Below are positions 8,742 to 16,676 of a stretch of DNA of 64,000 nucleotides, in pieces (the first letter of the stretch is position 1; every line of letters begins with the position of its first letter). The DNA is from Burkholderiales bacterium (lineage in GTDB: Bacteria > Pseudomonadota > Gammaproteobacteria > Burkholderiales > Eutrophovitaceae): positions 62,001-126,000 of the forward strand of contig DATMAN010000027.1 of the NCBI GenBank assembly GCA_035560005.1. Reading direction: 5' to 3'. The position numbers and the translations under genes are program-made. The notes under the pieces were generated by a model. The model made no database searches, was not told the DNA's origin, and was given only the letters and a program-made list of their open reading frames with translations.

Positions 8742-10052
8742 ATGAACGCACCACTGGATGTGGCCGATCCGGCGCTGGAGAAGGATCTGCTGGCCGCGGT
8801 CGAAGCGAGCCGCGAGGAACTGCTGTTGCTCGCCGCCTCGCTCGTTCGATTCCCGAGCCTTTTGGGCGAGGAAGGCGCTGCGCAGGATTTCATGGAGGGG
8901 CTGTTTCGCGGCATGGGCCTGACGGTCGACCGCTTCGCGGTGGATGACGACCAACTCAAGAACCTTCCCGGCTACGCCCCGGCACTCGGGCGCTGGCCGC
9001 GGCATGACAACGTGGTCGGCATTCATCGGCCGGCAGTCGAGCGCGGGCGCTCGCTCATACTCAACGGCCATATCGACGTCGTGCCGGTTGGCGCCGAGTC
9101 CCTGTGGACGTCACCTCCGTTCGAGCCGGTGGTCAGGCACGGGCGTCTGTACGGGCGCGGCAGCGGCGACATGAAGGCGGGGATCGCGGCTTATGTCACG
9201 GCCTTCCAGGCACTGCGCAAGCTGGGGCTGCAACCCGCGGCGACGCTGTTCCTGCAGTCGGTGGTGGAGGAGGAATGCACCGGCAACGGCGCGCTTGCCT
9301 GCCTGCACCGCGGCTATCGAGCCCGGGGCGCCGTGATTCCGGAGCCGTTCGACGAGACGATCCTGCGCGCGCAGGGCGGCGTGATCTGGCTTCAAGTCGA
9401 GGTTTTCGGCAAGCCGGCGCACGTGGCCAGCGCCGGCCAGGGCATCAACGCGATCGAGGCGGCCTATGCCTTGTGGCAGGCGTTGAAGGCCCTGGCCGAT
9501 GAATGGAACAAACCCGCCGCGCGCCATCCTGCATTTGCCCACCTCGATGCGCCCATCAAGTTCAACCTCGGCCGCATCGAAGGCGGGGAATGGGCCTCTT
9601 CGGTGCCGACGCGCTGCCGCATGGATCTGCGCTGCGGCTTCTACCCCGGCACCACCGCCGCTCAGGCACGCGCTGCGCTGGAAGCCACGCTGGCGGCGGC
9701 TGCGGAACACGATCCACGCCTGAAGGGCACGCGTTACGCAGTGCGCTACGCCGGTTTCCAGTCCGAGGGTTGCGTAATCGACGTGGACCAGCCGCTGGTG
9801 AGCCTGCTCGCTGACAGCCATGAGCGCGTGGCTGGATGCCGGCCGGAGTGGTTTTCCTCCGCCGCCACGACCGACGTGCGCGTATTCAACCTCTACGGCG
9901 ACACGCCGGCCACCTGCTACGGTCCGCAGGCCGGCAGCATTCACGGCATCGACGAGTGGGTCTCGATCCAGAGCATGCAACGGGTGGCGGCGGTGCTGGC
10001 TTTGTTCATCGCCCGCTGGTGCGGCGTCGAAAGGCAAAGGAAGCAGCCGTGA
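8742..10052 (+). CDS. M20-family deacylase/peptidase (ArgE/DapE type)
   Basis: A 436-residue di-zinc hydrolase of the ArgE/DapE/ACY1 family. The metal and catalytic motifs are visible: NGHIDVVPVG with H110, RGSGDMKAG with D143, and the VVEEECTG glutamate pair at about residues 175-178. The dimerisation domain begins near residue 205 (GVIWLQVEVFGKPAHVAS). Such enzymes remove acyl groups from amino acids or cleave dipeptides; its place after two acyl-CoA synthetases hints at an N-acyl substrate, but this is speculative. The start is ATG 8742. The stop overlaps the GTG start of the next gene (GTGA, 10049-10052). Confidence 0.87.
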   Translation: MNAPLDVADPALEKDLLAAVEASREELLLLAASLVRFPSLLGEEGAAQDFMEGLFRGMGLTVDRFAVDDDQLKNLPGYAPALGRWPRHDNVVGIHRPAVERGRSLILNGHIDVVPVGAESLWTSPPFEPVVRHGRLYGRGSGDMKAGIAAYVTAFQALRKLGLQPAATLFLQSVVEEECTGNGALACLHRGYRARGAVIPEPFDETILRAQGGVIWLQVEVFGKPAHVASAGQGINAIEAAYALWQALKALADEWNKPAARHPAFAHLDAPIKFNLGRIEGGEWASSVPTRCRMDLRCGFYPGTTAAQARAALEATLAAAAEHDPRLKGTRYAVRYAGFQSEGCVIDVDQPLVSLLADSHERVAGCRPEWFSSAATTDVRVFNLYGDTPATCYGPQAGSIHGIDEWVSIQSMQRVAAVLALFIARWCGVERQRKQP

Positions 10053-11143
10053 AGCGTCCCGGCCTGGCGGGACTGGTGCTGTCTCTGTTCTGCTGCGTGG
10101 CCTGGCCTGCGGGTCCGGCACATGTCGATATCACGTGGATGTCGATTGCCAACCTGTACATCGAAGCCGGTCCGGTCAAGGCGGTATTCGACGGCTACAT
10201 CACGCGGCTGCCGCAATCAGCGTTTCGCGGCGGCGGCGGCGGTTACGCCTACACGACGCGGCCGTTCAAGCCCGATGTCGCGGCGGTGTCGCGCGTGCTC
10301 GATGCACTGGGCGGTCCCCGGGCGGTCAATCTCCTGCTGACCGGCCACAGTCACTGGGACCACTCGTTCGACACCGCCACATGGTCGCGGCTCTCCGGCG
10401 CACCGGTGATCGGCTCACGCACGACGTGCTTCCAGGTGAGGGCCGAGAACATTCCCGCCGAGCGCTGCACTCCGGTGGAGGGCGGAGAAACGTTCAGGCT
10501 CGCCGATGGCGTGACGATGCACGTAATCCGCTGGAACCACAGCGGGGATCCGGCCGTGAACTGGGAACAGCACGATCCGGTGGAACTCGATGGCGTGCCG
10601 CGGCCCGATCCCGGCACAGGTGGACTGCGCCCGGGTGTGGCGGAAGACTTCCCGAACGGCGGGGGCAATCGTGCGCTGCTCTTCGTGTTCGACGGGCCAC
10701 GGGGCCGCTACAGTCTGTTCGTGCAGAACTCCGCCAGCCCGATCGATCTGCACATGCCGATCGTCGTCGACGGCGTGAATTACGGCGCGCCGCTCGACAA
10801 CCTGCAAAAGGCGATCGAGCAGTCCGGGCTCGCGCGCGTGGATCTGTGGATCGGTACCGGCGGCAGGCCGATCGCGGAGAGCGTCGTTCCGATCATCCGG
10901 CCGCGCGCCTACATTCCGATTCACTGGGATGGGTTGTGGGAACCGTTCGAGGCTGGGCTGCCGTGGGCGTTCAACGATACGGCGCTCGAAACCTATCTCG
11001 GGCAACAAGGCGTGCGGTTGCTCAAGCCCGGCCAGTACATGGACAAGTGGCGTCTGTCCGCGCTCGGCACGCAGCCGGCGCCCAATGCGCAAATCAAACG
11101 CGCACTGGGATTCTCCGAGGTTCAGTCGTTCGATCGGCGATAG
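10049..11143 (+). CDS. Secreted metallo-beta-lactamase-fold hydrolase
   Basis: A 364-residue protein beginning with GTG at 10049 and overlapping the M20 stop. The first 24 residues form a signal peptide (LVLSLFCCVAWPAGPA). The zinc motif HSHWDH is at residues 100-105, preceded by LLLTGH, which matches HxHxDH of the superfamily; IPIHWDGLWEPF near the C-terminus supplies a late histidine. The product probably acts in the periplasm. The substrate is unknown; the family includes lactonases, phosphodiesterases and beta-lactamases. Coupling to the M20 deacylase suggests the two act on one class of compound. A weak terminator-like hairpin follows at 11234. Confidence 0.8.
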   Translation: MKRPGLAGLVLSLFCCVAWPAGPAHVDITWMSIANLYIEAGPVKAVFDGYITRLPQSAFRGGGGGYAYTTRPFKPDVAAVSRVLDALGGPRAVNLLLTGHSHWDHSFDTATWSRLSGAPVIGSRTTCFQVRAENIPAERCTPVEGGETFRLADGVTMHVIRWNHSGDPAVNWEQHDPVELDGVPRPDPGTGGLRPGVAEDFPNGGGNRALLFVFDGPRGRYSLFVQNSASPIDLHMPIVVDGVNYGAPLDNLQKAIEQSGLARVDLWIGTGGRPIAESVVPIIRPRAYIPIHWDGLWEPFEAGLPWAFNDTALETYLGQQGVRLLKPGQYMDKWRLSALGTQPAPNAQIKRALGFSEVQSFDRR

Positions 11144-11233
11144 CGGCCGGAAGCATCCGGGCCGAGAACCCAATCAGAAGAGTTCGATGCAGACGTGCGC
11201 AGCGCGTGCAGCATCAGGACGAAAGACGAGCCT

Positions 11234-11256
11234 GCCTCAAAACCCGAGGCCTTTTC
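11234..11256 (+). terminator. Weak intrinsic terminator candidate
   Basis: GCCTC / GAGGC arms (11234-11238 and 11246-11250) with a 7-base loop, followed by CTTTTC. The 5-bp stem is short. The position, after the hydrolase gene and before mscL, fits a terminator. Confidence 0.35.
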
Positions 11257-11333
11257 TGACGTCTTGCTTTTTTCACGCTATCGCTTCGAGCTCGCAGTTC
11301 TTTTTTGCAGACCACACCTGAAGGAGGTGAAAG

Positions 11334-11690
11334 ATGGGCATGCTGCAGGAGTTCAAGGAGTTCGCAGTCAAGGGCAACATGATCGACATGGCGGTGGGCA
11401 TCATCATCGGCGCCGCTTTCGGAAAAGTGGTCGATTCCCTGGTCAAGGACATCATCCTGCCGCCTATCGGGCTGCTGCTGGGCGGTGTCGATTTCAAACA
11501 TCTGTACGTCAATCTCGGGACTGCCCGCTACGAATCGCTGGAGGCGGCGGAAAAGGCCGGCGCGCCGCTGCTGAAGTACGGCGCGTTCATCTCCACTCTG
11601 GTCGATTTTCTGATCGTGGCCTGCGCTATCTTCATCGCGGTGAAAGCGATGAACAGGCTTCGGGCAATGGGCGCCTCCAAAACGGCCTGA
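11334..11690 (+). CDS. mscL: Large-conductance mechanosensitive channel, short form
   Basis: A 118-residue Msc[27 protein letters not shown] is the N-terminal amphipathic helix plus TM1, where the pore constriction lies; the second membrane segment is [28 protein letters not shown]. The protein opens as a tension-gated pentameric pore in the inner membrane under hypo-osmotic shock. The Shine-Dalgarno GAAGGAGGTGAAAG is near perfect. Compared with the 136-residue E. coli protein it stops soon after TM2 and lacks the charged linker and C-terminal cytoplasmic helix bundle. That bundle is dispensable for gating in E. coli, so the channel is probably functional. No frameshifted remainder was recognised downstream. 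Confidence 0.93.
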   Translation: MGMLQEFKEFAVKGNMIDMAVGIIIGAAFGKVVDSLVKDIILPPIGLLLGGVDFKHLYVNLGTARYESLEAAEKAGAPLLKYGAFISTLVDFLIVACAIFIAVKAMNRLRAMGASKTA

Positions 11691-11750
11691 ACTCGGGCGC
11701 GCGGGCTGCGAGGGGGCGTCGCGTGGCAGCGACAGGTCCGGTTGGGCAGC

Positions 11751-11796
11751 GTCCAGCGTCGGCCGACTGACATTGAATGTCAGCGCGGCGCTGGAC
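11751..11796. repeat. Nested palindrome between mscL and the NlpC/P60 gene
   Basis: Outer arms GTCCAGCG (11751-11758) and CGCTGGAC (11789-11796) are perfectly complementary. Inside them is a perfect 8+1+8 palindrome CTGACATT-G-AATGTCAG at 11767-11783. No U-tract follows. It could end the mscL transcript without a U-run, bind a dimeric regulator, or fold as a leader for the next gene, whose start is 69 bases further on. Confidence 0.55.
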
Positions 11797-11864
11797 AGCC
11801 GCGTCCTGGGTGCACCATCCGCCCGGCATGGGGCTTGCGGGCTCGACGTGCGATCGAGGTTCTC

Positions 11865-12323
11865 GTGATCGCGAACACCGCACTGCGTTTTGCCCTTCCG
11901 GCGGCCATCGTCCTGACGCTCGCCGCCTGCGCAGGTGCGCCCCCGCGCGGCAGCTCCGCTCCCGCGGTGCGCGCCGCTGACTACGCGCTCGAGATGGTTG
12001 GTCGGCCCTATCGCTACGGCGGTTTCACGCCCGCCGGCTTCGACTGCAGCGGGCTGGTGCACTACAGCTTCGCGCGTGCCGGGGTGCGCACGCCACGCGA
12101 TACGCCGGGGCTACGCCGCCTGGGCGAGCGGCTCGACCGCGAAGCCGTGGCCAAGGGCGACCTCGTCTTCTTCGACCAGGAGGGCAAGAAAGCCGCCCAC
12201 GTCGGCATCTATCTTGGCGACGGCCGCTTTGTCCACGCCCCCTCGACCGGCGGGCGCGTTCGCGTCGATCGCATCGATTCTCCCTACTGGCGGCGGCACT
12301 TCAACGAAGCGCGCCGCATCTGA
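11865..12323 (+). CDS. NlpC/P60-family cell-wall hydrolase lipoprotein
   Basis: A 152-residue lipoprotein. The GTG start at 11865 gives a type II signal with lipobox LAAC at residues 19-22, so C22 would be lipidated. The NlpC/P60 domain follows: catalytic Cys61 in GFDCSGLV, His112 in AAHVGIYLGDG, and a further histidine in FVHAP. It should cleave peptidoglycan stem peptides (gamma-D-Glu-diaminopimelate or similar) from the periplasmic face of a membrane. Compact single-domain Spr-like members have this size. An upstream in-frame ATG at 11742 would bury the signal sequence and is rejected. It lies between mscL and the Do protease, both envelope-stress functions. Confidence 0.85.
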   Translation: MIANTALRFALPAAIVLTLAACAGAPPRGSSAPAVRAADYALEMVGRPYRYGGFTPAGFDCSGLVHYSFARAGVRTPRDTPGLRRLGERLDREAVAKGDLVFFDQEGKKAAHVGIYLGDGRFVHAPSTGGRVRVDRIDSPYWRRHFNEARRI

Positions 12324-12491
12324 CGCGTCAACCGCAGCGCATCCCGCGCGTTTGCACGGGTTTCGAGCAGCCGGCATCGTCTCGGCGGCTGTCGTGAACC
12401 GCGCGCCGCAATCTCTGTCTGTGATGTCGTAGCCGGAATCGGCAACCGCGGGCCGGAAGGTTCGCCTGCGTCCTTTTCGTGGAGGAATACG

Positions 12492-13958
12492 ATGTCAGTC
12501 GGACAGAATCTGAAGAAGCTCCTCGCCGCGCTGCTGCTACCGGCAGTGCTCGGCGGGATTTATGTTCTCGCCCTGCCCGGAGACCGCCAGGCGGGCGCCG
12601 CCAACCAGAGTGTGGCCCCGAGCACTCCGGTCGCGCAGGTGCAGGGCCTGCCGGACTTCACAGCCCTGGTCGAGAAGTACGGGCCGGCGGTCGTCAACGT
12701 CTCGGCCACGCGCAGCACGCCGGTGGCGATCCCCTCACCCTTCCGGGGACTTCCCGAAGACGATCCATTCTTCGAGTTCTTCCGCCGTTTCGGCGTGCCC
12801 GTGCCGCCGCCGGGCGATGCACCGCTGCAGCGCGGCCAGGGCTCCGGTTTCATCGTCAGCGCCGATGGCCTGATTCTGACCAATGCCCACGTAGTGGCCG
12901 ATGCCACCGAGATCACGGTCAAACTGACTGATCGGCGCGAGTTTCCCGCCAAGGTGGTCGGCGTGGACCGCCGCACCGACATCGCGGTGCTCAGGATCGA
13001 TGCCAAGGACTTGCCGGCGGTCAGGATCGGAGATCCCGAGCAACTGAAGGTGGGCGAGTGGGTGATCGCGATCGGTTCGCCTTTCGGCTTCGAAAACAGC
13101 GTGACCGCGGGCATCGTCAGCGCGAAGGCGCGCTCGCTGCCGCAGGAGAACTACGTGCCGTTCATCCAGACCGATGTCGCGGTCAACCCCGGCAACTCGG
13201 GCGGCCCCCTGTTCAACATGAAAGGCGAGGTAGTCGGCATCAACTCGCAGATCTTCAGCCGCACCGGGGGTTACATGGGTCTGTCCTTCGCCATCCCGAT
13301 CGACGTGGCGATGGATGTGAAGGACCAGCTGGTCAAGTACGGATCGGTAACCCGCGGACGGATCGGCGTGAACATCCAGGCAGTCGATCAGGCCCTGGCC
13401 AACTCATTCGGCCTGCCCAAGCCTCAGGGCGCGCTGGTGAGCCGTGTGGAGCCCGGCAGCCCGGCTGCCAGGGCCGGATTGAGGGAAGGCGACGTGATCC
13501 TCGGCATCAACGGCAAGGAGATCTCGCATCTCTCCGAGCTGCCGGCGCGCATCGCCGCCACCCGCCCGGGCACGACGATCGAGCTGCAGATCTGGCGCGA
13601 CCGCGCCCGCCGCGACGTGACGGTCACGGTCGGCAAGCTGGAAGAGGCCGCGGTGGCGCGCGCCGACGACGACGCCACGGACGCGGCCACCGGCAAGCTG
13701 GGCCTGGCCGTGCGCGAGCTCACGCCGGAAGAGCGCTCACGGCTGCAGTCCGAAGGCGGACTCATGGTCGAGGAGGTGCGAGGGGCGGCGGCCAAGGCCG
13801 GCATACGCCCCGGCGACGTGATTCTGGCGGTCGGCAACACCCCCGTGAAGTCGGTCGAGGAGCTGCGCAAGCTCACGGCCAAGCCGTCGGGCAAGAGCAT
13901 CGCGCTGCTCATCCAGCGCAACCAATCGCGCACTTACGTGCCGGTGCAGATCGGCTGA
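12492..13958 (+). CDS. degP: Do/DegQ-MucD-type periplasmic serine protease
   Basis: A 488-residue HtrA-family protease and chaperone. An N-terminal signal or anchor segment at residues 9-28 is followed by the trypsin-like domain with catalytic triad H133 (TNAHVV), D163 (RTDIAVL) and S236 (NPGNSGGPLFN). Two PDZ domains follow, at roughly residues 290-370 (PGSPAARAGLREGDVILGING) and 400-480 (AAAKAGIRPGDVILAVG). It degrades or refolds misfolded envelope proteins. The ATG follows GGAGG closely. It is probably monocistronic; a long inverted repeat between it and the convergent amidase gene may terminate both. Whether it corresponds to DegP, DegQ or MucD cannot be settled from sequence alone. Confidence 0.92.
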   Translation: MSVGQNLKKLLAALLLPAVLGGIYVLALPGDRQAGAANQSVAPSTPVAQVQGLPDFTALVEKYGPAVVNVSATRSTPVAIPSPFRGLPEDDPFFEFFRRFGVPVPPPGDAPLQRGQGSGFIVSADGLILTNAHVVADATEITVKLTDRREFPAKVVGVDRRTDIAVLRIDAKDLPAVRIGDPEQLKVGEWVIAIGSPFGFENSVTAGIVSAKARSLPQENYVPFIQTDVAVNPGNSGGPLFNMKGEVVGINSQIFSRTGGYMGLSFAIPIDVAMDVKDQLVKYGSVTRGRIGVNIQAVDQALANSFGLPKPQGALVSRVEPGSPAARAGLREGDVILGINGKEISHLSELPARIAATRPGTTIELQIWRDRARRDVTVTVGKLEEAAVARADDDATDAATGKLGLAVRELTPEERSRLQSEGGLMVEEVRGAAAKAGIRPGDVILAVGNTPVKSVEELRKLTAKPSGKSIALLIQRNQSRTYVPVQIG

Positions 13959-13971
13959 AGGGCTTCCCCGA

Positions 13972-14005
13972 GAAGGGCGTGCGATCCGGCGATCACTCGC
14001 CCTTC
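13972..14005. terminator. Inverted repeat between convergent genes
   Basis: GAAGGGCG (13972-13979) and CGCCCTTC (13998-14005) are perfect 8-bp arms around an 18-base loop. It sits in the 49-base gap between the Do protease stop and the amidase stop. There is no U-run on either side, so termination efficiency is uncertain. Confidence 0.5.
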
Positions 14006-14007
14006 GT

Positions 14008-15438
14008 TCATGCGCGGTCCTCGTAACCGGGCGGCGGGACGAAACCCCCGACGGCAGCCGCCATGCAGCGCGCAAAGTGGATCGTGACGCGGTCGCCAAA
14101 CTCCGGCCCGACGATCTGCAGACCGACCGGGAGGCCATTGCGGGTCAATCCGACCGGCGCGACGGTCGCCGGCAGATAAGCCATGGTGGCCAGAGCGATC
14201 CACGCAAGCTGTTCCCAGTACCAGCGCGCCTCGCCGTTGATCCGGATGGTTCTGGCCATCAGGTCTTCGCTGTGGTCATGGGGGATGGCTGCCACGGGGC
14301 TCGTCGGCATCAGCAGCACGTCGAACTCTCGGAAGAAATCGCGCAGCCGGGCACGCAACTGCTCGCGCCGCTCGTGCACCGCGAGCCAGTCCCGGTGCGC
14401 GGCGTTGGCGTAGCGCGCGAGCTTCGCATGCCAGCTCTCGGGCGGGCTTGCCGCGCCCGTCTCGATCACGCGGGCCATCGCCTTTTGCGACAGATGGGCC
14501 GTCGTGACCGGCCAGAGCAAACGCAGGTAGTCGTCGAACAGTGCGCCCAACCGCGGCACGGGTCGGGCGCGGCGGATGCTCACGCCCGCCCTGCCCAAGG
14601 CGTCCAGGCAGTTCTCGAGCAGTTCCTTGACCGCGCCGTCGATCGGAAAATCGCCGTCGTCGATCCACACCGCGGCGCGATAGTTCTGCAGTCGGCGCAC
14701 GCAAGCTTCCTTCAGGGCTGCCGCCGGTCGCGCCGCTGCCAGCAGAACCGTTTCCAGATCGTCCGCATGGCGCGCGATCGGACCGACGACCGCCAAGTCG
14801 GGCGCTGCGACGTTGCCCGGCGGCGGTGGAATGTGTCCCTGGAAAGGGATGAGCCCGTAGGTCGGCTTGTGACCGTACACGCCGCAGCAGTGCGCCGGAA
14901 TGCGGATCGAGCCGCCGATGTCGCTGCCCAGCTCGAAGGCCGAAAACCCGCAGGCCACCGACACTGCGGAACCGCCCGAAGAGCCGCCGCAGCTGCGCGT
15001 GCGGTCCCACGGATTGCGGGTCACGCCGAACAGCGTGTTGTAGGTCTGCAGGTCTCCCGTATAGATCGGTGTGTTGCTTTTGCCAAGCACGATGCAGCCG
15101 GCGCCAATCAGCATCTGCACAGCGGCGGCGTTGCGCTCGGGCACGTACCGGCTCCACTGCGCAGCGCCGCACGTGGTGCGCATGCCGGCCGTTTCCAGCG
15201 AGTCCTTGATTGTCACCGGCACCCCGGACAGCGGCGGCAACGCCTCGCCGCGGGCACGCGCGGCGTCGGCCCGATCGGCACTGCCGCGCGCACCCTCGTA
15301 ATCGAACGTGACCACCGCGTTGAGCCTCGCGTTGTCGGTGGCGATCCGCGCAATCACGCGCTCCAAAAGTTCCCGTGCCTTGACCCGCCGTTGCCGCAGC
15401 GCCGCCGCCAGCTCCGCGACAGTGGAAAATCCGTTCAT
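14008..15438 (-). CDS. Amidase-signature family hydrolase
   Basis: A 476-residue amidase-signature enzyme. The Ser-cisSer-Lys machinery is visible: K78 in VTIKDS, the GGSSGGS loop at residues 151-157, and the nucleophile S177 in SDIGGSIRIPA. Such enzymes hydrolyse amide or ester bonds; GatA subunits belong to the family, but no gatB or gatC is nearby and the C-terminal region (LLMPTSPVAAIPH) fits a stand-alone amidase. The start ATG overlaps the stop of the rhomboid gene (ATGA, 15435-15438), so it is translated from the rhomboid message. The substrate is unknown. Confidence 0.87.
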   Translation of the reverse strand: MNGFSTVAELAAALRQRRVKARELLERVIARIATDNARLNAVVTFDYEGARGSADRADAARARGEALPPLSGVPVTIKDSLETAGMRTTCGAAQWSRYVPERNAAAVQMLIGAGCIVLGKSNTPIYTGDLQTYNTLFGVTRNPWDRTRSCGGSSGGSAVSVACGFSAFELGSDIGGSIRIPAHCCGVYGHKPTYGLIPFQGHIPPPPGNVAAPDLAVVGPIARHADDLETVLLAAARPAAALKEACVRRLQNYRAAVWIDDGDFPIDGAVKELLENCLDALGRAGVSIRRARPVPRLGALFDDYLRLLWPVTTAHLSQKAMARVIETGAASPPESWHAKLARYANAAHRDWLAVHERREQLRARLRDFFREFDVLLMPTSPVAAIPHDHSEDLMARTIRINGEARWYWEQLAWIALATMAYLPATVAPVGLTRNGLPVGLQIVGPEFGDRVTIHFARCMAAAVGGFVPPPGYEDRA

Positions 15439-16181
15439 GGCCGTCCGGCGCCGCGGCGAGCCATGACCAGCGCGGCGATCGCGCCGGCGACAAAACCGCC
15501 GATATGCGCGCCGTAGGCAACTCCAGTGGCCGACGGGGCAACGACGAAGGGCAACAGGTTATCGACCAGCAGATACAAGCCCAGCGCCACCCACGCGGGC
15601 ACCAGCACCACATGGGCGAAGAACGGAATCAGTACCAGGAAGCGCACGTAGTTGCGCGGGAACCACACGAAGTAAAAGCCCAGGACCCCGGAAATCGCGC
15701 CCGAGGCGCCCACCATCGGCAACGGCGAGTCCGCCGCGAACCACGCGTGCGAGAGCGTCGCCGCCACGCCCGTCGCCAGATACCAGAACAGGAACCAGAA
15801 AGAACCCAAGCGATGCTCGACGTTATCACCGTAGATCCACAGAAAGAGCATATTGCCCAGCAGATGCATGAGCCCGCCGTGCAGGAACATGGCGGTAAAG
15901 AGCGCGACCACGCTCGGGGCGGCCGGGCGGTAGCCGTACTCGAAGGTCACGAGATCGTAGGCGCTGAGCTGACGGAGCACGCTCTGCAGCGAGGTTCCCG
16001 GCGGCAAATTCTCCGCGATTGCCTGCAGATACAAAGGCAGCCGAGGATCGCCCGGCGCAGGCGCGACCGCGGACAATGGCACGCTCACCATCACGAACAC
16101 CGCGACGTTCGCCATGATGAGCAGAATCGTCACCGGTCCGATGCCGCGGGGGTTGGGGTGATCTCCGATCGGGATGAACAT
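15435..16181 (-). CDS. Rhomboid-family intramembrane serine protease
   Basis: A 248-residue polytopic protein starting MFIPIGDHPN. It carries rhomboid landmarks: HGGLMHLLGN (H106 to N110) in TM2, the nucleophile S160 in GASGAISG and the catalytic H226 in YGAHIGGF. It cleaves substrates within the inner membrane. The start was set at ATG 16181 because the M-F-I-P-x-x-D opening is typical and upstream codons look non-coding. The insertion between TM1 and TM2 (residues 40-90) is long, as is common in proteobacterial rhomboids of this type. It is translationally coupled to the amidase; the functional link is unclear. Confidence 0.88.
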   Translation of the reverse strand: MFIPIGDHPNPRGIGPVTILLIMANVAVFVMVSVPLSAVAPAPGDPRLPLYLQAIAENLPPGTSLQSVLRQLSAYDLVTFEYGYRPAAPSVVALFTAMFLHGGLMHLLGNMLFLWIYGDNVEHRLGSFWFLFWYLATGVAATLSHAWFAADSPLPMVGASGAISGVLGFYFVWFPRNYVRFLVLIPFFAHVVLVPAWVALGLYLLVDNLLPFVVAPSATGVAYGAHIGGFVAGAIAALVMARRGAGRP

Positions 16182-16676
16182 GCGTCGAGAAGCGAACCAG
16201 CGCCCGGGCGCGCGGATCAACAGCAACCAGGTCGTAAGGATTGGGGTCCGGGTAATGCGAAGAATAGCGTGAACACCGCTACAGGGGCGCGCAGGCCTTG
16301 GCGTGATCGGGGACCGCTGTCGGTAGGGCAAGGCCCGGCATCGGTGGCGCTTTCGGGCTTGTGCCCGGGCGTGTTGCACGGCTCGAGACCCCGAGCTGGC
16401 AGCCGTGTGCGATGCCTGCCCAAGGTATCCTGGATACAAGACGCGAGGACTCAGCTGGTTAGCTCATGGTTTTAAAGTCGAGTCGCAACCTGAGGGTCCA
16501 GTGGAACGCGCCGCGCTGTCTTGCAGTTCGGCGATCAGACATCTGCAGAGGCGCGCATCTGGCGGTTGCGGTGCGCGCCGAAACATGGCTCAATTTCAAG
16601 CTACAACGAAGAACAACAAGATACGCAGCCAACGAGATCCGAAGTCCAAACACCCGCTGTGACTAGGGAGGCGGCG

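Noticed and set aside
16431..16500. tRNA-like string GGACTCAGCTGGTTAGCTCA
   Set aside because: It resembles a D-arm but no acceptor stem, anticodon arm or T-arm of a tRNA can be folded around it.
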